From Betaproteobacteria bacterium (GTDB taxonomy: Bacteria > Pseudomonadota > Gammaproteobacteria > Burkholderiales > Rhodocyclaceae): 46,730 nt of DNA. The stretch lies in contig CANJXH010000004.1 in the NCBI GenBank assembly GCA_947478755.1, positions 1-46,730 on the forward strand, written 5' to 3'. A program made the position numbers and the translations under genes. The notes beneath the pieces were generated by a model, which saw only the letters and a program-made list of their open reading frames with translations, ran no database searches and was not told the DNA's origin. Shown here piece by piece: positions 18,868-28,340 of this stretch; within the stretch, counting starts at the first letter, position 1; each line of letters begins with the position of its first letter.

Positions 18868-19302
18868 TCAGCGAATGAAATGATGCCCGCCTCGCACCGC
18901 GACAAATATCTCGCGCAAAAAGAAACCCAGGCACACGATCATCGCCAGCATGGCGAGAATGAACAGGACGGCAACGATGCGCGCCAGGTCCGTCGCCAGC
19001 AAGGCGCCCAGAAATGCACTCACGACCACCAGGCAGATCATCAGCGCACTGACCACGGCAGAGAAAATGGCCTGATACACCAGTCGAATCCGTTGTCGAA
19101 GCTGGCCCAATTCCATATCGGTTTCCGCGATATCAACGCCTGCTGGATGCGCCAGCCGATCCTGTATCACCCGCCGCCGATCGACGATGCGCCCCAGCCG
19201 AGTGTTGAGCGCCGTGATCAACGTAGCGATGGCCGTTAACAGGAACACCGGCGCAACGGCCAGCTGGATGGCCTGGGTGATGTCGGTGACGTGGGTTTCC
19301 AT
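18868..19302 (-). CDS. DUF2721 family membrane protein
   Basis: METHVTDITQAIQLAVAPVFLLTAIATLITALNTRLGRIVDRRR matches the family pattern. Confidence 0.82.
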   Translation of the reverse strand: METHVTDITQAIQLAVAPVFLLTAIATLITALNTRLGRIVDRRRVIQDRLAHPAGVDIAETDMELGQLRQRIRLVYQAIFSAVVSALMICLVVVSAFLGALLATDLARIVAVLFILAMLAMIVCLGFFLREIFVAVRGGHHFIR

Positions 19303-19428
19303 GTGGATTTTTAAGCCGTTGGCTGGCGATAATTGTGCTGATTCTTGCACGAAAGTTCTTTGGCTCCAGTACCCTTGTGCCCCTAAACATATCCCCGAAC
19401 GCCTACGAGACCCAGCACATTTATTGAT

Positions 19429-20100
19429 ATGAGAATACGTACCAAAGGCACACTCACCAAATGGAATGCCAAGCGGGGTTTTGGTTTCATCGCGCCTGAC
19501 GACAGCGGTCCGGAGGTTTTTGTCCATATCTCGGCATTCCCCAAAGACGGTCCGCAACCGAAAATTGGCGAATGCATTTTCTATGAAGTGGAAACCAATG
19601 GATCAGGAAAAACGCGTGCAAGCAATTTGATATGCCCTGATCGTCAACCTGCTACTGGAAAGCTGACGATTGAAAGCGATTTTCCTAAAGCAAAATCGTG
19701 GTTTTTGAGGCCGCAGTATGTGTTGCTCGTGGTTATCGCTTTATTGGCGTATGGCTACGAACGCCACTCCCCGCGTCCGTCAGTAGACGCCGACGAGGCC
19801 GTTGGCGAAGTCGATGCCAACTATGAGCGCAGGTCTCAGCCCACGACAGTCGACGCCCAGAGCAGACAGGATGTACCAAATTCGGAACAACTCATTGAGC
19901 AATCTTCATCTGCGATCACGAAAAATTCCCCGCAAACCCTGCCAGAAAATTTTGCATGTGACGGACGCACTTCCTGCCCGCAAATGAAGTCGTGCGCCGA
20001 AGCTACCTATTTTTTGAACAACTGCCCGAACGTCAAGATGGATGGCGACTTCGATGGAATTCCATGTGAAGATCATTGGTGCGCGCACGGGGCTCATTGA
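19429..20100 (+). CDS. Cold-shock domain - TM - Excalibur calcium-binding domain protein
   Basis: N-term TKGTLTKWNAKRGFGFIAPDDSGPEVFVHISAF (CSD), TM PQYVLLVVIALLAYGY, C-term CPQMKSCAEATYFLNNCPNVKMDGDFDGIPCEDHWC (Excalibur). Confidence 0.85.
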   Translation: MRIRTKGTLTKWNAKRGFGFIAPDDSGPEVFVHISAFPKDGPQPKIGECIFYEVETNGSGKTRASNLICPDRQPATGKLTIESDFPKAKSWFLRPQYVLLVVIALLAYGYERHSPRPSVDADEAVGEVDANYERRSQPTTVDAQSRQDVPNSEQLIEQSSSAITKNSPQTLPENFACDGRTSCPQMKSCAEATYFLNNCPNVKMDGDFDGIPCEDHWCAHGAH

Positions 20101-20169
20101 ACAAGCACCGAAGTCTTGATCGCGCAATAGATTCGCGACATGCTGCCGCACATCCAAAAGGAGAACATC

Positions 20170-20787
20170 ATGGCTGACCTGACCTTGTACACCAACCCCC
20201 AATCACGCGGCCGCATGGCGCACTGGATGCTGGAAGAACTCGGCCTGCCCTACGATACGGTATGGCTGGAATACGGCGCTGGCACCAAGTCACCCGAATT
20301 CCTGGCGATCAACCCGATGGGCAAGATACCGGCGATCAAACATGGCGACACGGTGGTAACCGAGACAGCTGCAATCTGCGCCTATCTCGCTGATCGTTTC
20401 CCGGAAAAAAACCTGATACCACCCGCCGGCGAGCCGGCACGTGCAGCGTATTACCGCTGGCTGTTTTTCGCTGCGGGACCGGTGGAGATGGTGGTGACCA
20501 GTCAGGCACTGGGCTGGCAGGTGCCGAAAGATCGAAAGGGCATGGTCGGCTTTGGCAGTTACGACGATACGCTGAACGCGCTGGAAGGTGCATTGAAACC
20601 CGGGCCATATGTTTGCGGTGCGCAATTCACCGCAGCAGATGTTTACGTGGGGTCACAGCTGGGCTGGGGCATGATGTTCGGCATGCTCGAAAAACGCCCG
20701 GTGTTTGCCGACTACGTAGCACGCGTGTATGCAAGGCCGGCGGCACAGCGCGCCAGCCAGATCAACGAGGCGCGCAAGGGCGCTTGA
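20170..20787 (+). CDS. Glutathione S-transferase family protein
   Basis: MADLTLYTNPQSRGRMAHWMLEELGLPYDTVWLEYG...INPMGKIPAIKHGDTVVTETAAICAYLADRF. Confidence 0.9.
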   Translation: MADLTLYTNPQSRGRMAHWMLEELGLPYDTVWLEYGAGTKSPEFLAINPMGKIPAIKHGDTVVTETAAICAYLADRFPEKNLIPPAGEPARAAYYRWLFFAAGPVEMVVTSQALGWQVPKDRKGMVGFGSYDDTLNALEGALKPGPYVCGAQFTAADVYVGSQLGWGMMFGMLEKRPVFADYVARVYARPAAQRASQINEARKGA

Positions 20788-20821
20788 CGGCCTGCCGAAT
20801 GAAAAAACAGGCCGTCAAGCG
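20781..20821. terminator. Perfect 14-bp inverted repeat between convergent genes (putative bidirectional terminator)
   Basis: CGCTTGACGGCCTG - 13-nt loop - CAGGCCGTCAAGCG; overlaps the GST stop codon. Confidence 0.6.
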
Positions 20822-20829
20822 AGGCGAGA

Positions 20830-22227
20830 TCAACGTATGCCTGCTCCCGACATCGCATCAGGATCGAAGGTGTTTTTCGGCAGGGGAATATTGATTTCGT
20901 TCCAGCCACAGTCCTTGCAGTTCTGCGCGCCAGAGGAGGCCCATACGCCATTGTCGATATCGATGAAGAGGCTGCTGCCACCAAAACCGCCTGCGGCTTC
21001 GCCCACATAGAAGGGGTAGTAGATATTGGTCGCGTAACGAAACAGCTTGCCGTTCGCATCGTATGACTCGCTCATGCCGGCGTTGAAACCATCTTCATCC
21101 CAATAAAAGATGCGCTTTTTATAGAGGTGGCTTGCACCCGGCTTGAGCGTAGCCTTGACCACCCAGACGCGATGCAGTTCCCAGCGAATGCAGTCGGGAT
21201 CGGGAAAGCCCTTGCTGGCGAGGTACTTGTCCTTGGGGCAGGTCTGTTCGTTGGATAGCTGCCAATTGTTGTAGTAGATGAATTTCTCCTTTTTCCCTAC
21301 CAGCTCGTAATCGAAACGATCGAGCGCGCCAAGAAAGACGCGCGAATCGTCCATGGTTGCAGTGGCGCCGGAATACGGGTTCGGCGTGTCGTAGGAAAGG
21401 TTGGCGGAGAGCTTGGCCCAGCGACGTCCGGTCACATAGATGTAGGCGCGACGACCAAAAGTAAGCTGGTCGACCGGATCCAGGATCATGAGCTGACCAC
21501 CAGCCGCACGGGCCGGCTCTTCGTCCTTGCCCAGATAGCGCCAGTAGAGCTCTTCCGGCCCGCGAACACCGGGCCGGTCTTCGTCGTAATAGGGCCAATT
21601 GTTGAGAAACACGCCGCGACTTACCAGAGCGGGCGCACCGCTGGGCGGAATGACCCAGGCTTCGGCGCGGCCACGGTTGGAAATCACGTGGTAACTCACC
21701 AGATGGTTCCACATCGCCTGGTTGCCGGTCTTGGGGATGGGAAAGGGCAAGCCGCCGTAGCAGCCTTGGAGTTTCTGCTCGTTATCCACCGCCTTGCACG
21801 ATGTGGCGTTCTTGATGGCGTTGTCCTGGACGTATTTCGGCAGCACCACATCGCGATGGGTCGGGTAGATATCCATGCGGAATTTGGGGTACTTCTTGAA
21901 CAACTCGATCATGCCGTCCAGCTTGTCGGCGTATTGCGCCGCATTTTGTGCCGTGATCGAAAACAGCGGTTTGTCATGATAGGGATCAAAACGAACACCG
22001 GCCTTTTTTGGATCCCACTCGGGAGGCGCTTTCGCGCCGGTGCCGGTATAGGGCGGGATGGTACCTTCCTTGTTGCCAGCCTTTTCCGCACCGATCGTCG
22101 TCAGCGCGGGGCCGCCCAACAGGCTGGCTTCTTCGGCACTCACCTCGGCGCATGCCGGCGCAATGGTAAGCGCGGCCATTGCCGCAAGTCCGGCAATGGT
22201 GCCGGTGATTTTTTCCGCATGGTTCAT
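20830..22227 (-). CDS. DUF1329 domain-containing exported protein
   Basis: Signal peptide MNHAEKITGTIAGLAAMAALTIAPACA; ARAAGGQLMILDPVDQLTFGRRAYIYVTGRRWAKL...CPKDKYLASKGFPDPDCIRWELHRVWVVKATLKPGASHLYKKRIFYWDEDGF. Confidence 0.85.
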   Translation of the reverse strand: MNHAEKITGTIAGLAAMAALTIAPACAEVSAEEASLLGGPALTTIGAEKAGNKEGTIPPYTGTGAKAPPEWDPKKAGVRFDPYHDKPLFSITAQNAAQYADKLDGMIELFKKYPKFRMDIYPTHRDVVLPKYVQDNAIKNATSCKAVDNEQKLQGCYGGLPFPIPKTGNQAMWNHLVSYHVISNRGRAEAWVIPPSGAPALVSRGVFLNNWPYYDEDRPGVRGPEELYWRYLGKDEEPARAAGGQLMILDPVDQLTFGRRAYIYVTGRRWAKLSANLSYDTPNPYSGATATMDDSRVFLGALDRFDYELVGKKEKFIYYNNWQLSNEQTCPKDKYLASKGFPDPDCIRWELHRVWVVKATLKPGASHLYKKRIFYWDEDGFNAGMSESYDANGKLFRYATNIYYPFYVGEAAGGFGGSSLFIDIDNGVWASSGAQNCKDCGWNEINIPLPKNTFDPDAMSGAGIR

Positions 22228-22357
22228 TTTTTCTCCTCGGTTTTCCGAACGTCGGGCCAAACATGCCGACGCAATTTTATTTTGCGCCGCAATTGTGCCG
22301 GGAATGGCAGCACTTGTCGCGCAGACTGTCTTCGCCCTCACAGAGTGCCGCATCGTG

Positions 22358-22897
22358 TCACCCCGATGCGGCTGGCTGCTGCATCGTCTTGACCCGCACC
22401 AGCGTGGCCTGCAAAACGCGGGCGTCATTGCTGGCGCGATGGCGTTCGATTTTCAGTTCGTCGATCACCTGCGCCTTGGCCTCCTGCCATGCATCGGCTT
22501 CCTGCTGCGTCAGCAGCGAACGGATATCCTCAAGCTGGAAGGCCTGCACCGAATCACCGGCATCGAACAGGCGGCTGAGCCAGTTAAAGTCGTGATACCA
22601 CGAATCACAATACACGGTGGCACCGCGCAGCAAGCCATTGACTTCGCGCGCAACATGGTCAGCCGGCTTGCCGTGCGTTTGCAGAGTGTTGCGTGACACG
22701 CCATGCACCCGCTCGGCGCTGGCGTCCCAGTGTTTCCAGTCGGACGAGGGCATGATCAGGCTGCAAAAGGTATGGCCGGTCGGCAGTACCAGGCCCACTT
22801 CGATCGGATAGCTCGCCGAGCCGAAACCGGAGGCTTCGACATCGATGATCGCCGGCGGCTGAAACGCCCTGTGCTTGCCAGAATCGTCGTGACTCAT
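22358..22897 (-). CDS. DEDD-type 3'-5' exonuclease-like protein (DnaQ fold)
   Basis: AIIDVEASGFGSASYPIEVGLVLPTG start motif; HxAxxDA-like end HRASNDARVLQATL. Confidence 0.75.
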   Translation of the reverse strand: MSHDDSGKHRAFQPPAIIDVEASGFGSASYPIEVGLVLPTGHTFCSLIMPSSDWKHWDASAERVHGVSRNTLQTHGKPADHVAREVNGLLRGATVYCDSWYHDFNWLSRLFDAGDSVQAFQLEDIRSLLTQQEADAWQEAKAQVIDELKIERHRASNDARVLQATLVRVKTMQQPAASG

Positions 22898-23478
22898 GGC
22901 GCTTGATCGGCTACCCGTGGCTGCCGCAACCGTCGCCAGAATTTCCTGAGCAGCCAGACGGCAAACAGCATGAATACCACGAGCAGGGCAAGAAACACTG
23001 CGGGATGCACGAAGGCGGCAAACAAACCGCCGGCCACCAGCGCATCCTCGCCCAGCGACGTGGCGACATTCGACAAAGGTTCCGGCGAGAGGTTGATCAT
23101 GGCGCGGCTACCGGTCTTGGTGAAATGGCTGCCAGCGGAAAGTGTACCGCCCAGAATGCCCGCCGCCAGCATGATGGCCGGATCGTGGCTGCCCAGCGTC
23201 CATGCCGCCAGCAGCGCACCAGCGGGAATGCGGATGAAGGTGTGGATACTGTCCCAAAGGCTGTCCAGTGCCGGCACCTTGTCGACCAGGAACTCGATGG
23301 CAAACATGCAGCCGGAGGCTGCCAGCACCAGCGGATGTTGCAGCACGAGCAGGTCGGTTGGCAGCTGGATGTACTCGAAGCGCCCGAGCAGACCGGCGAA
23401 GAACAGCACGGCATAGAGCCGCAGCCCGCTGGCCCAGGACAGGCCGGCAGCCATCGCAACGGTGTTGAGCATCTCCAT
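22894..23478 (-). CDS. DUF4126 family membrane protein
   Basis: MAAGLSWASGLRLYAVLFFAGLLGRFEYIQLP...; 4-nt overlap with the downstream exonuclease gene. Confidence 0.75.
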   Translation of the reverse strand: MEMLNTVAMAAGLSWASGLRLYAVLFFAGLLGRFEYIQLPTDLLVLQHPLVLAASGCMFAIEFLVDKVPALDSLWDSIHTFIRIPAGALLAAWTLGSHDPAIMLAAGILGGTLSAGSHFTKTGSRAMINLSPEPLSNVATSLGEDALVAGGLFAAFVHPAVFLALLVVFMLFAVWLLRKFWRRLRQPRVADQAP

Positions 23479-23603
23479 CCGGCATTACCCCGTCCATTCA
23501 TCGACAGCACGGATATTGCCAGACAAACGCTGCGGGATGCGGTGGCCGACGGATGCGCCGCGATACACTCGCGCCCTCCCCTGCCGATACTGCATCTGCA
23601 CTC

Positions 23604-24983
23604 ATGCCTGCCACCCCCGACCGCGCCACTTCGCCCGCCCGCCAGGTGATCCACCTCGCCTTGCCGATGCTGGTAGCGCAGGTAGCGGTGATGCTGAACG
23701 GCACGGTAGACACGATCATGGCCGGCCAGATTTCGCCGCTCGACCTGGCGACCGTCGGCATCGGTGCCTCGATCTACGCCGCGATCTTCGTCTCGGCAAT
23801 GGGCGTGCTGCTGGCATTTACGCCGATCATCGCGCATCACTACGGCGCCGGCCACGCACTGGAGATCGGTGAGGAGGTGCGTCAGGGCGCATGGCTGTCG
23901 CTGCTGCTGTCGACAATCACGGTCGTGGTGATGCTCTATCCGGGCCCGCTGCTGGCGCTATCCAACCTCACGCCGGAGATGGACATGCATGTGCGCGCCT
24001 ATCTCGCCTCGCTGGCGTGGGCGGCACCAGCGGGGTTTGCCTTCCGGCTGCTTTACGGGTTCATGGCCGGCATTGCCAAGCCACGGCCGATCATGGTGTT
24101 CAACCTGCTCGGGCTCGCGCTGAAGATTGTCTTCAACTGGGTGTTCATGTTCGGCAATCTGGGTAGCCCGGCGCTGGGCGCGCTGGGCTGCGGCGTCTCG
24201 TCGGTCGCCGCGACCTGGCTGGTGGTGGTATTGGCCTGGTGGTGGTGCGCACGGGAACCGGAATATCGCCGCTTCGGCATCTTCGCGCAGTGGAGCTGGC
24301 CGCACCGTGAGCGTCTGCTCGTCGCCTTGAAGCTGGGCGTACCGATGGGCGCCACGTTCGTCTTCGATGTCACTGCCTTCACCTTCATGGCGCTGTTTGT
24401 CGCGCGACTGGGGCCGACATCTTCCGGCGCGCACCAGATCGCGGCCAACCTGTCGGCACTGATGTTCATGCTGCCGATGTCGGTCGGCAATGCGCTCAGT
24501 GCGCTGTGCGGGCAGGCACTGGGACGCAGCGATTTCGACGCCGCGCGGCAGATCGGCATCACCGGCCTCAGGCTCGGCATGGGCGTCGCCTGTGTCGTCA
24601 GCTGCCTGCTCTGGCTGGGCAATGATTTTTTGGCGGCGCTGTACACGGTGGATGTGAAGGTCAGGGCACTGGCAGCGAGCGTGATCACGCTGGTGGCGAT
24701 CTATCACCTTACCGACGCCTTGCAGGCCGTGGCCGTCAACTTGCTGCGCGGCTACAAGAAGGCCACCGTGCCGATGGTGATCTATGCCATTGCGTTGTGG
24801 GGCGTGGGGCTGCCCGGTGGTGTGTTGCTCGGACTGCACGGTATCGAAACATTGGGTATCGCGCCTCTCGGCGTGCCCGGCTTCTGGATATCAGCCATCA
24901 TCGGGCTCGGCAGTGCGGGTGTCGGCGTCACACTCTATTGGTGGAAGGTAGCCCACCAGCCCGCGCCCTGGGCTGCGGTCTGA
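23604..24983 (+). CDS. MATE family efflux transporter
   Basis: HLALPMLVAQVAVMLNGTVDTIMAGQISPLDLATVGIGASIYAAIFVSAMGVLLAFTPIIAHHYGAG; start may be 23553. Confidence 0.9.
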   Translation: MPATPDRATSPARQVIHLALPMLVAQVAVMLNGTVDTIMAGQISPLDLATVGIGASIYAAIFVSAMGVLLAFTPIIAHHYGAGHALEIGEEVRQGAWLSLLLSTITVVVMLYPGPLLALSNLTPEMDMHVRAYLASLAWAAPAGFAFRLLYGFMAGIAKPRPIMVFNLLGLALKIVFNWVFMFGNLGSPALGALGCGVSSVAATWLVVVLAWWWCAREPEYRRFGIFAQWSWPHRERLLVALKLGVPMGATFVFDVTAFTFMALFVARLGPTSSGAHQIAANLSALMFMLPMSVGNALSALCGQALGRSDFDAARQIGITGLRLGMGVACVVSCLLWLGNDFLAALYTVDVKVRALAASVITLVAIYHLTDALQAVAVNLLRGYKKATVPMVIYAIALWGVGLPGGVLLGLHGIETLGIAPLGVPGFWISAIIGLGSAGVGVTLYWWKVAHQPAPWAAV

Positions 24984-25016
24984 TAACCTTCAGGCCTTAC
25001 TGCTTCTGTCTGAACA

Positions 25017-26543
25017 ATGATGTCTACCACCAAGACCCCGAACTACCCGAAAAAAACCCGCGAAGCCCGTGTCTACGATGTCGCCATCAAGACGCCACTT
25101 GATGTCGCGCCCGCGCTTTCTGTCCGCTCGGGCAACACGGTGCTGCTGAAGCGCGAAGACATGCAGCCGGTGTTTTCGTTCAAGCTGCGCGGCGCCTACA
25201 ACAAGATGGCGAACCTGACCCTGGCGCAGAAGAAGTGCGGCGTGATCTGCGCCTCGGCCGGCAACCATGCCCAAGGCGTGGCCTTGTCGGCGAAGAAGAT
25301 GGGCATCCGCGCCGTGATCGTGATGCCGACCATGACACCGCAAATCAAGATCGATGCAGTCAAAAGCCGTGGCGGCGAAGTGGTGCTGGCCGGCGACACC
25401 TATGACGACGCCTACGCCCACGCGCTGAAGCTCGAGAAAAAGGAGAAGCTGACCTTCGTGCACCCGTTCGATGACCCCGATGTCATCGCCGGGCAGGGAA
25501 CGATCGGCATGGAGATACTGGAGCAACACCCGCAACACGTTGACGCGATTTTCTGCTGCGTCGGTGGCGGCGGGCTGATCGCCGGCATCGCGGCCTACGT
25601 AAAAAGCGTGAGCCCGAAGACGAAGATCATTGGTGTGGAAGCCGTTGATGCCGATGCGATGGATCGTTCGCTTAAGGCCGGCAAGCGCGTCAAGCTTGAT
25701 CAGGTCGGCCTGTTTGCGGATGGCGCGGCGGTAAAACTGGTGGGCGAGGAAACCTTCCGCCTCGCGAAAAAATACGTTGATGAAATGGTGCTGGTCGACA
25801 CCGACGAAATCTGCGCCGCCATCAAGGATGTGTTCGAGGACACGCGGGCCGTGCTGGAACCCGCCGGTGCGCTGGCCGTCGCCGGCCTCAAGGTCTATGC
25901 GAGGAAGCACAAGCTGAAGGGCAAGACGCTGGTGGCCATCGCCTCCGGTGCCAACATGAACTTCGACCGCCTGCGTTTTGTCGCCGAACGCGCCGAAGTG
26001 GGTGAGCAGCGCGAAGCGGTGCTGGCGGTCACCATTCCGGAAACACCGGGGTCGTTCCGCAAGTTCTGCTCGTTGATCGGCAGCCACTCGATTACCGAAT
26101 TCAACTATCGCTATTCCGACCCGCGCGAGGCACACGTCTTCGTTGGCGTGCAAGTACCGGGCCGGGCCGATGCCGTCAAGCTGGTGAAGTCGCTCAAGAA
26201 AGGCGGCTACGGCACCATCGACCTCACCGAGGACGAAACCGCCAAGTTGCATATCCGCCACCTGGTCGGCGGCCACGCGCCACATGTACCGGACGAACTG
26301 CTGTACCGCTTCGAGTTCCCCGAACGTCCGGGCGCGCTCATGAACTTCCTCAACGCCATGAGTGCTGGCTGGAACATCTCGCTGTTCCATTACCGCAACC
26401 ACGGTGCCGACTACGGCCGCGTGCTGGTCGGCATGCAGGTGCCGAAGAAGGAGATGAAGGAGTTCCGCGCCTTCCTCAAGACCCTCGGCTATCAGTACTG
26501 GGACGAGAGCAAAAATCCGGCGGCAAAGCTTTTCCTGGGCTGA
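25017..26543 (+). CDS. ilvA: Threonine ammonia-lyase, biosynthetic
   Basis: PLP Lys motif KLRGAYNKMA, SAGNHAQGVALSA, GGGGLIAGIAAYVK, two C-terminal ACT-like regions. Confidence 0.93.
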   Translation: MMSTTKTPNYPKKTREARVYDVAIKTPLDVAPALSVRSGNTVLLKREDMQPVFSFKLRGAYNKMANLTLAQKKCGVICASAGNHAQGVALSAKKMGIRAVIVMPTMTPQIKIDAVKSRGGEVVLAGDTYDDAYAHALKLEKKEKLTFVHPFDDPDVIAGQGTIGMEILEQHPQHVDAIFCCVGGGGLIAGIAAYVKSVSPKTKIIGVEAVDADAMDRSLKAGKRVKLDQVGLFADGAAVKLVGEETFRLAKKYVDEMVLVDTDEICAAIKDVFEDTRAVLEPAGALAVAGLKVYARKHKLKGKTLVAIASGANMNFDRLRFVAERAEVGEQREAVLAVTIPETPGSFRKFCSLIGSHSITEFNYRYSDPREAHVFVGVQVPGRADAVKLVKSLKKGGYGTIDLTEDETAKLHIRHLVGGHAPHVPDELLYRFEFPERPGALMNFLNAMSAGWNISLFHYRNHGADYGRVLVGMQVPKKEMKEFRAFLKTLGYQYWDESKNPAAKLFLG

Positions 26544-26547
26544 CACC

Positions 26548-27171
26548 GTGAGCCTCTACGACAAGCATGTGCTGCCACACCTGATCAACTGGGGTTGCGG
26601 CCTCGGCGCGATGACGGAGCAGCGGCAGCGCATCGTGCCACGCGCACGCGGCAAGGTGCTCGAACTGGGCGTCGGCAGCGGGCTCAACCTGCCCTGGTAC
26701 GACGCATCGCAGGTCGAGAGCGTGGTCGGCGTCGATCCGACCGAAGCGTTGCTGGTGCTGGCCGAGCCGCGCGCGGCGGCATCGCCCTTCCCGGTCCGCC
26801 TGCTGGCCGAGAGTGCCGAAAAGGTGCCGCTCGAATCGCAGAGCTTCGACACCGTGCTGCTGACCTTCACCATGTGCACCATTCCCGATCTCGATGCCGC
26901 GCTTGCTGAAATGCATCGCCTGCTCAAGCCCGACGGCCAATTGCTGTTCAGCGAACACGGCCGCTCGCCGGACGCCCACATCAGGCGTTGGCAGGATCGC
27001 ATCAACCCGCTGTGGGGCAGAGTTGCCGGTGGCTGCAACATCAACCGCCCGATCGACAAGCTGATTGACGCGGCCGGTTTTCGCATCGCCGAAATCGATG
27101 CCGGCTACTTGCCCAAGGTGCCGCTCAAAATCGCAGGCTACCAATACGTCGGCGTTGCGGTGCCGCGCTAG
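26548..27171 (+). CDS. Class I SAM-dependent methyltransferase
   Basis: GKVLELGVGSGLNLPWY...VGVDPTEALLVLAEPR...FDTVLLTFTMCTIPD; GTG start. Confidence 0.88.
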   Translation: MSLYDKHVLPHLINWGCGLGAMTEQRQRIVPRARGKVLELGVGSGLNLPWYDASQVESVVGVDPTEALLVLAEPRAAASPFPVRLLAESAEKVPLESQSFDTVLLTFTMCTIPDLDAALAEMHRLLKPDGQLLFSEHGRSPDAHIRRWQDRINPLWGRVAGGCNINRPIDKLIDAAGFRIAEIDAGYLPKVPLKIAGYQYVGVAVPR

Positions 27172-27173
27172 CC

Positions 27174-28328
27174 ATGCCGGTGTTTGATTTCGACCAGGTC
27201 ATTGACCGACGCGGCAGCGATTCGATCAAGTGGCGGCGCTATGCCGGACGCGACGTGCTACCGCTGTGGGTGGCCGATATGGATTTCGCCGCGCCACCTG
27301 CGGTGATGAAGGCCCTGCATCGACGCATTGATCACGGCGTGTTCGGTTATTCGCGGCCCTGGCCTGCGCTGAATGATGCCGTTCTCGACCACCTGCAACG
27401 CCACTATGACTGGCGGATCAAAACGGAATGGCTGGTCTGGATTCCCGGCATCGTCGCCGCCTTCAACGTCGCCTGCCGCGCGGTCGGCAAGGCGGGCGAC
27501 GCCGTGTTTACTCATACCCCGGTGTATCCGCCGTTTCTCTCGGCACCGGGATTGTCGGCACGCAAGTTGATCACAGTCGCGATGCAACGTCGGGATGCAC
27601 GCTGGCAATTCGATTCAACCCTGACCGACCAGACGCTCGCCGACAGTGCGGCGAAGTTGTGGCTGCTGTGCCACCCGCACAACCCGACAGGACGGGCATG
27701 GAGTGACGCAGAACTGGGTGAAGTGGCGCGCCTCGCCGCGAAGCACGATCTGATCGTGTGTTCGGACGAGATCCATTGCGGTCTGGTACTCGATGAAAAG
27801 CTACGCCACAAGCCCTTTGCCGCCTTATCCGAAGAGGCTGCCAATCGCAGCATCACGCTGATGGCACCGTCAAAAACCTTCAACCTTCCGGGCCTGTATA
27901 CCGGCTTTGCGATCATCCCCAATCCGGCGCTGCGCCACGATTTCGAGAAAACCATGGACGGCATCGTGCCGCATGTGAATACGCTGGGAATGGTGGCTAC
28001 CGAAGCGGCCTATCGCGATGGCGACGACTGGCGGCAGTCACTGCTGTCGTATCTGCGTGGCAATGAGCAACTTTTGAGGGAAAGGGTTGCCGCCATGCCC
28101 GGACTTGCGATGACCCCGGTTGAAGCCACCTATCTCGCGTGGATCGACTGCCGCGAGCTCTGCACCCAACGCGGGATCGACAACCCGCAACGGTTCTTTG
28201 AGGATGCCGGGGTCGGCTTTTCCAATGGCGAAGAATTCGGCCTTCCGGGATTCGTCCGTCTCAACTTCGGTTGTCCGCGATCAACGCTGACAGAGGCGTT
28301 GCGGCGAATGGAATTGGCACTCGCCTAG
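27174..28328 (+). CDS. PatB/MalY family C-S lyase (aminotransferase class I fold)
   Basis: DRRGSDSIKWRRYAGRDVLPLWVADMDFAAPPAVMKALHRRIDHGVFGYSRP; LCHPHNPTGRAWS; SDEIHCGLVLD; PSKTFNLPGL. Confidence 0.9.
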   Translation: MPVFDFDQVIDRRGSDSIKWRRYAGRDVLPLWVADMDFAAPPAVMKALHRRIDHGVFGYSRPWPALNDAVLDHLQRHYDWRIKTEWLVWIPGIVAAFNVACRAVGKAGDAVFTHTPVYPPFLSAPGLSARKLITVAMQRRDARWQFDSTLTDQTLADSAAKLWLLCHPHNPTGRAWSDAELGEVARLAAKHDLIVCSDEIHCGLVLDEKLRHKPFAALSEEAANRSITLMAPSKTFNLPGLYTGFAIIPNPALRHDFEKTMDGIVPHVNTLGMVATEAAYRDGDDWRQSLLSYLRGNEQLLRERVAAMPGLAMTPVEATYLAWIDCRELCTQRGIDNPQRFFEDAGVGFSNGEEFGLPGFVRLNFGCPRSTLTEALRRMELALA

Positions 28329-28340
28329 GGTCGTAGCCGC

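Noticed and set aside
24990-26546. 518-aa minus-strand ORF antisense to ilvA
   Set aside because: Mirror ORF caused by codon bias; ilvA on the plus strand is unambiguous.
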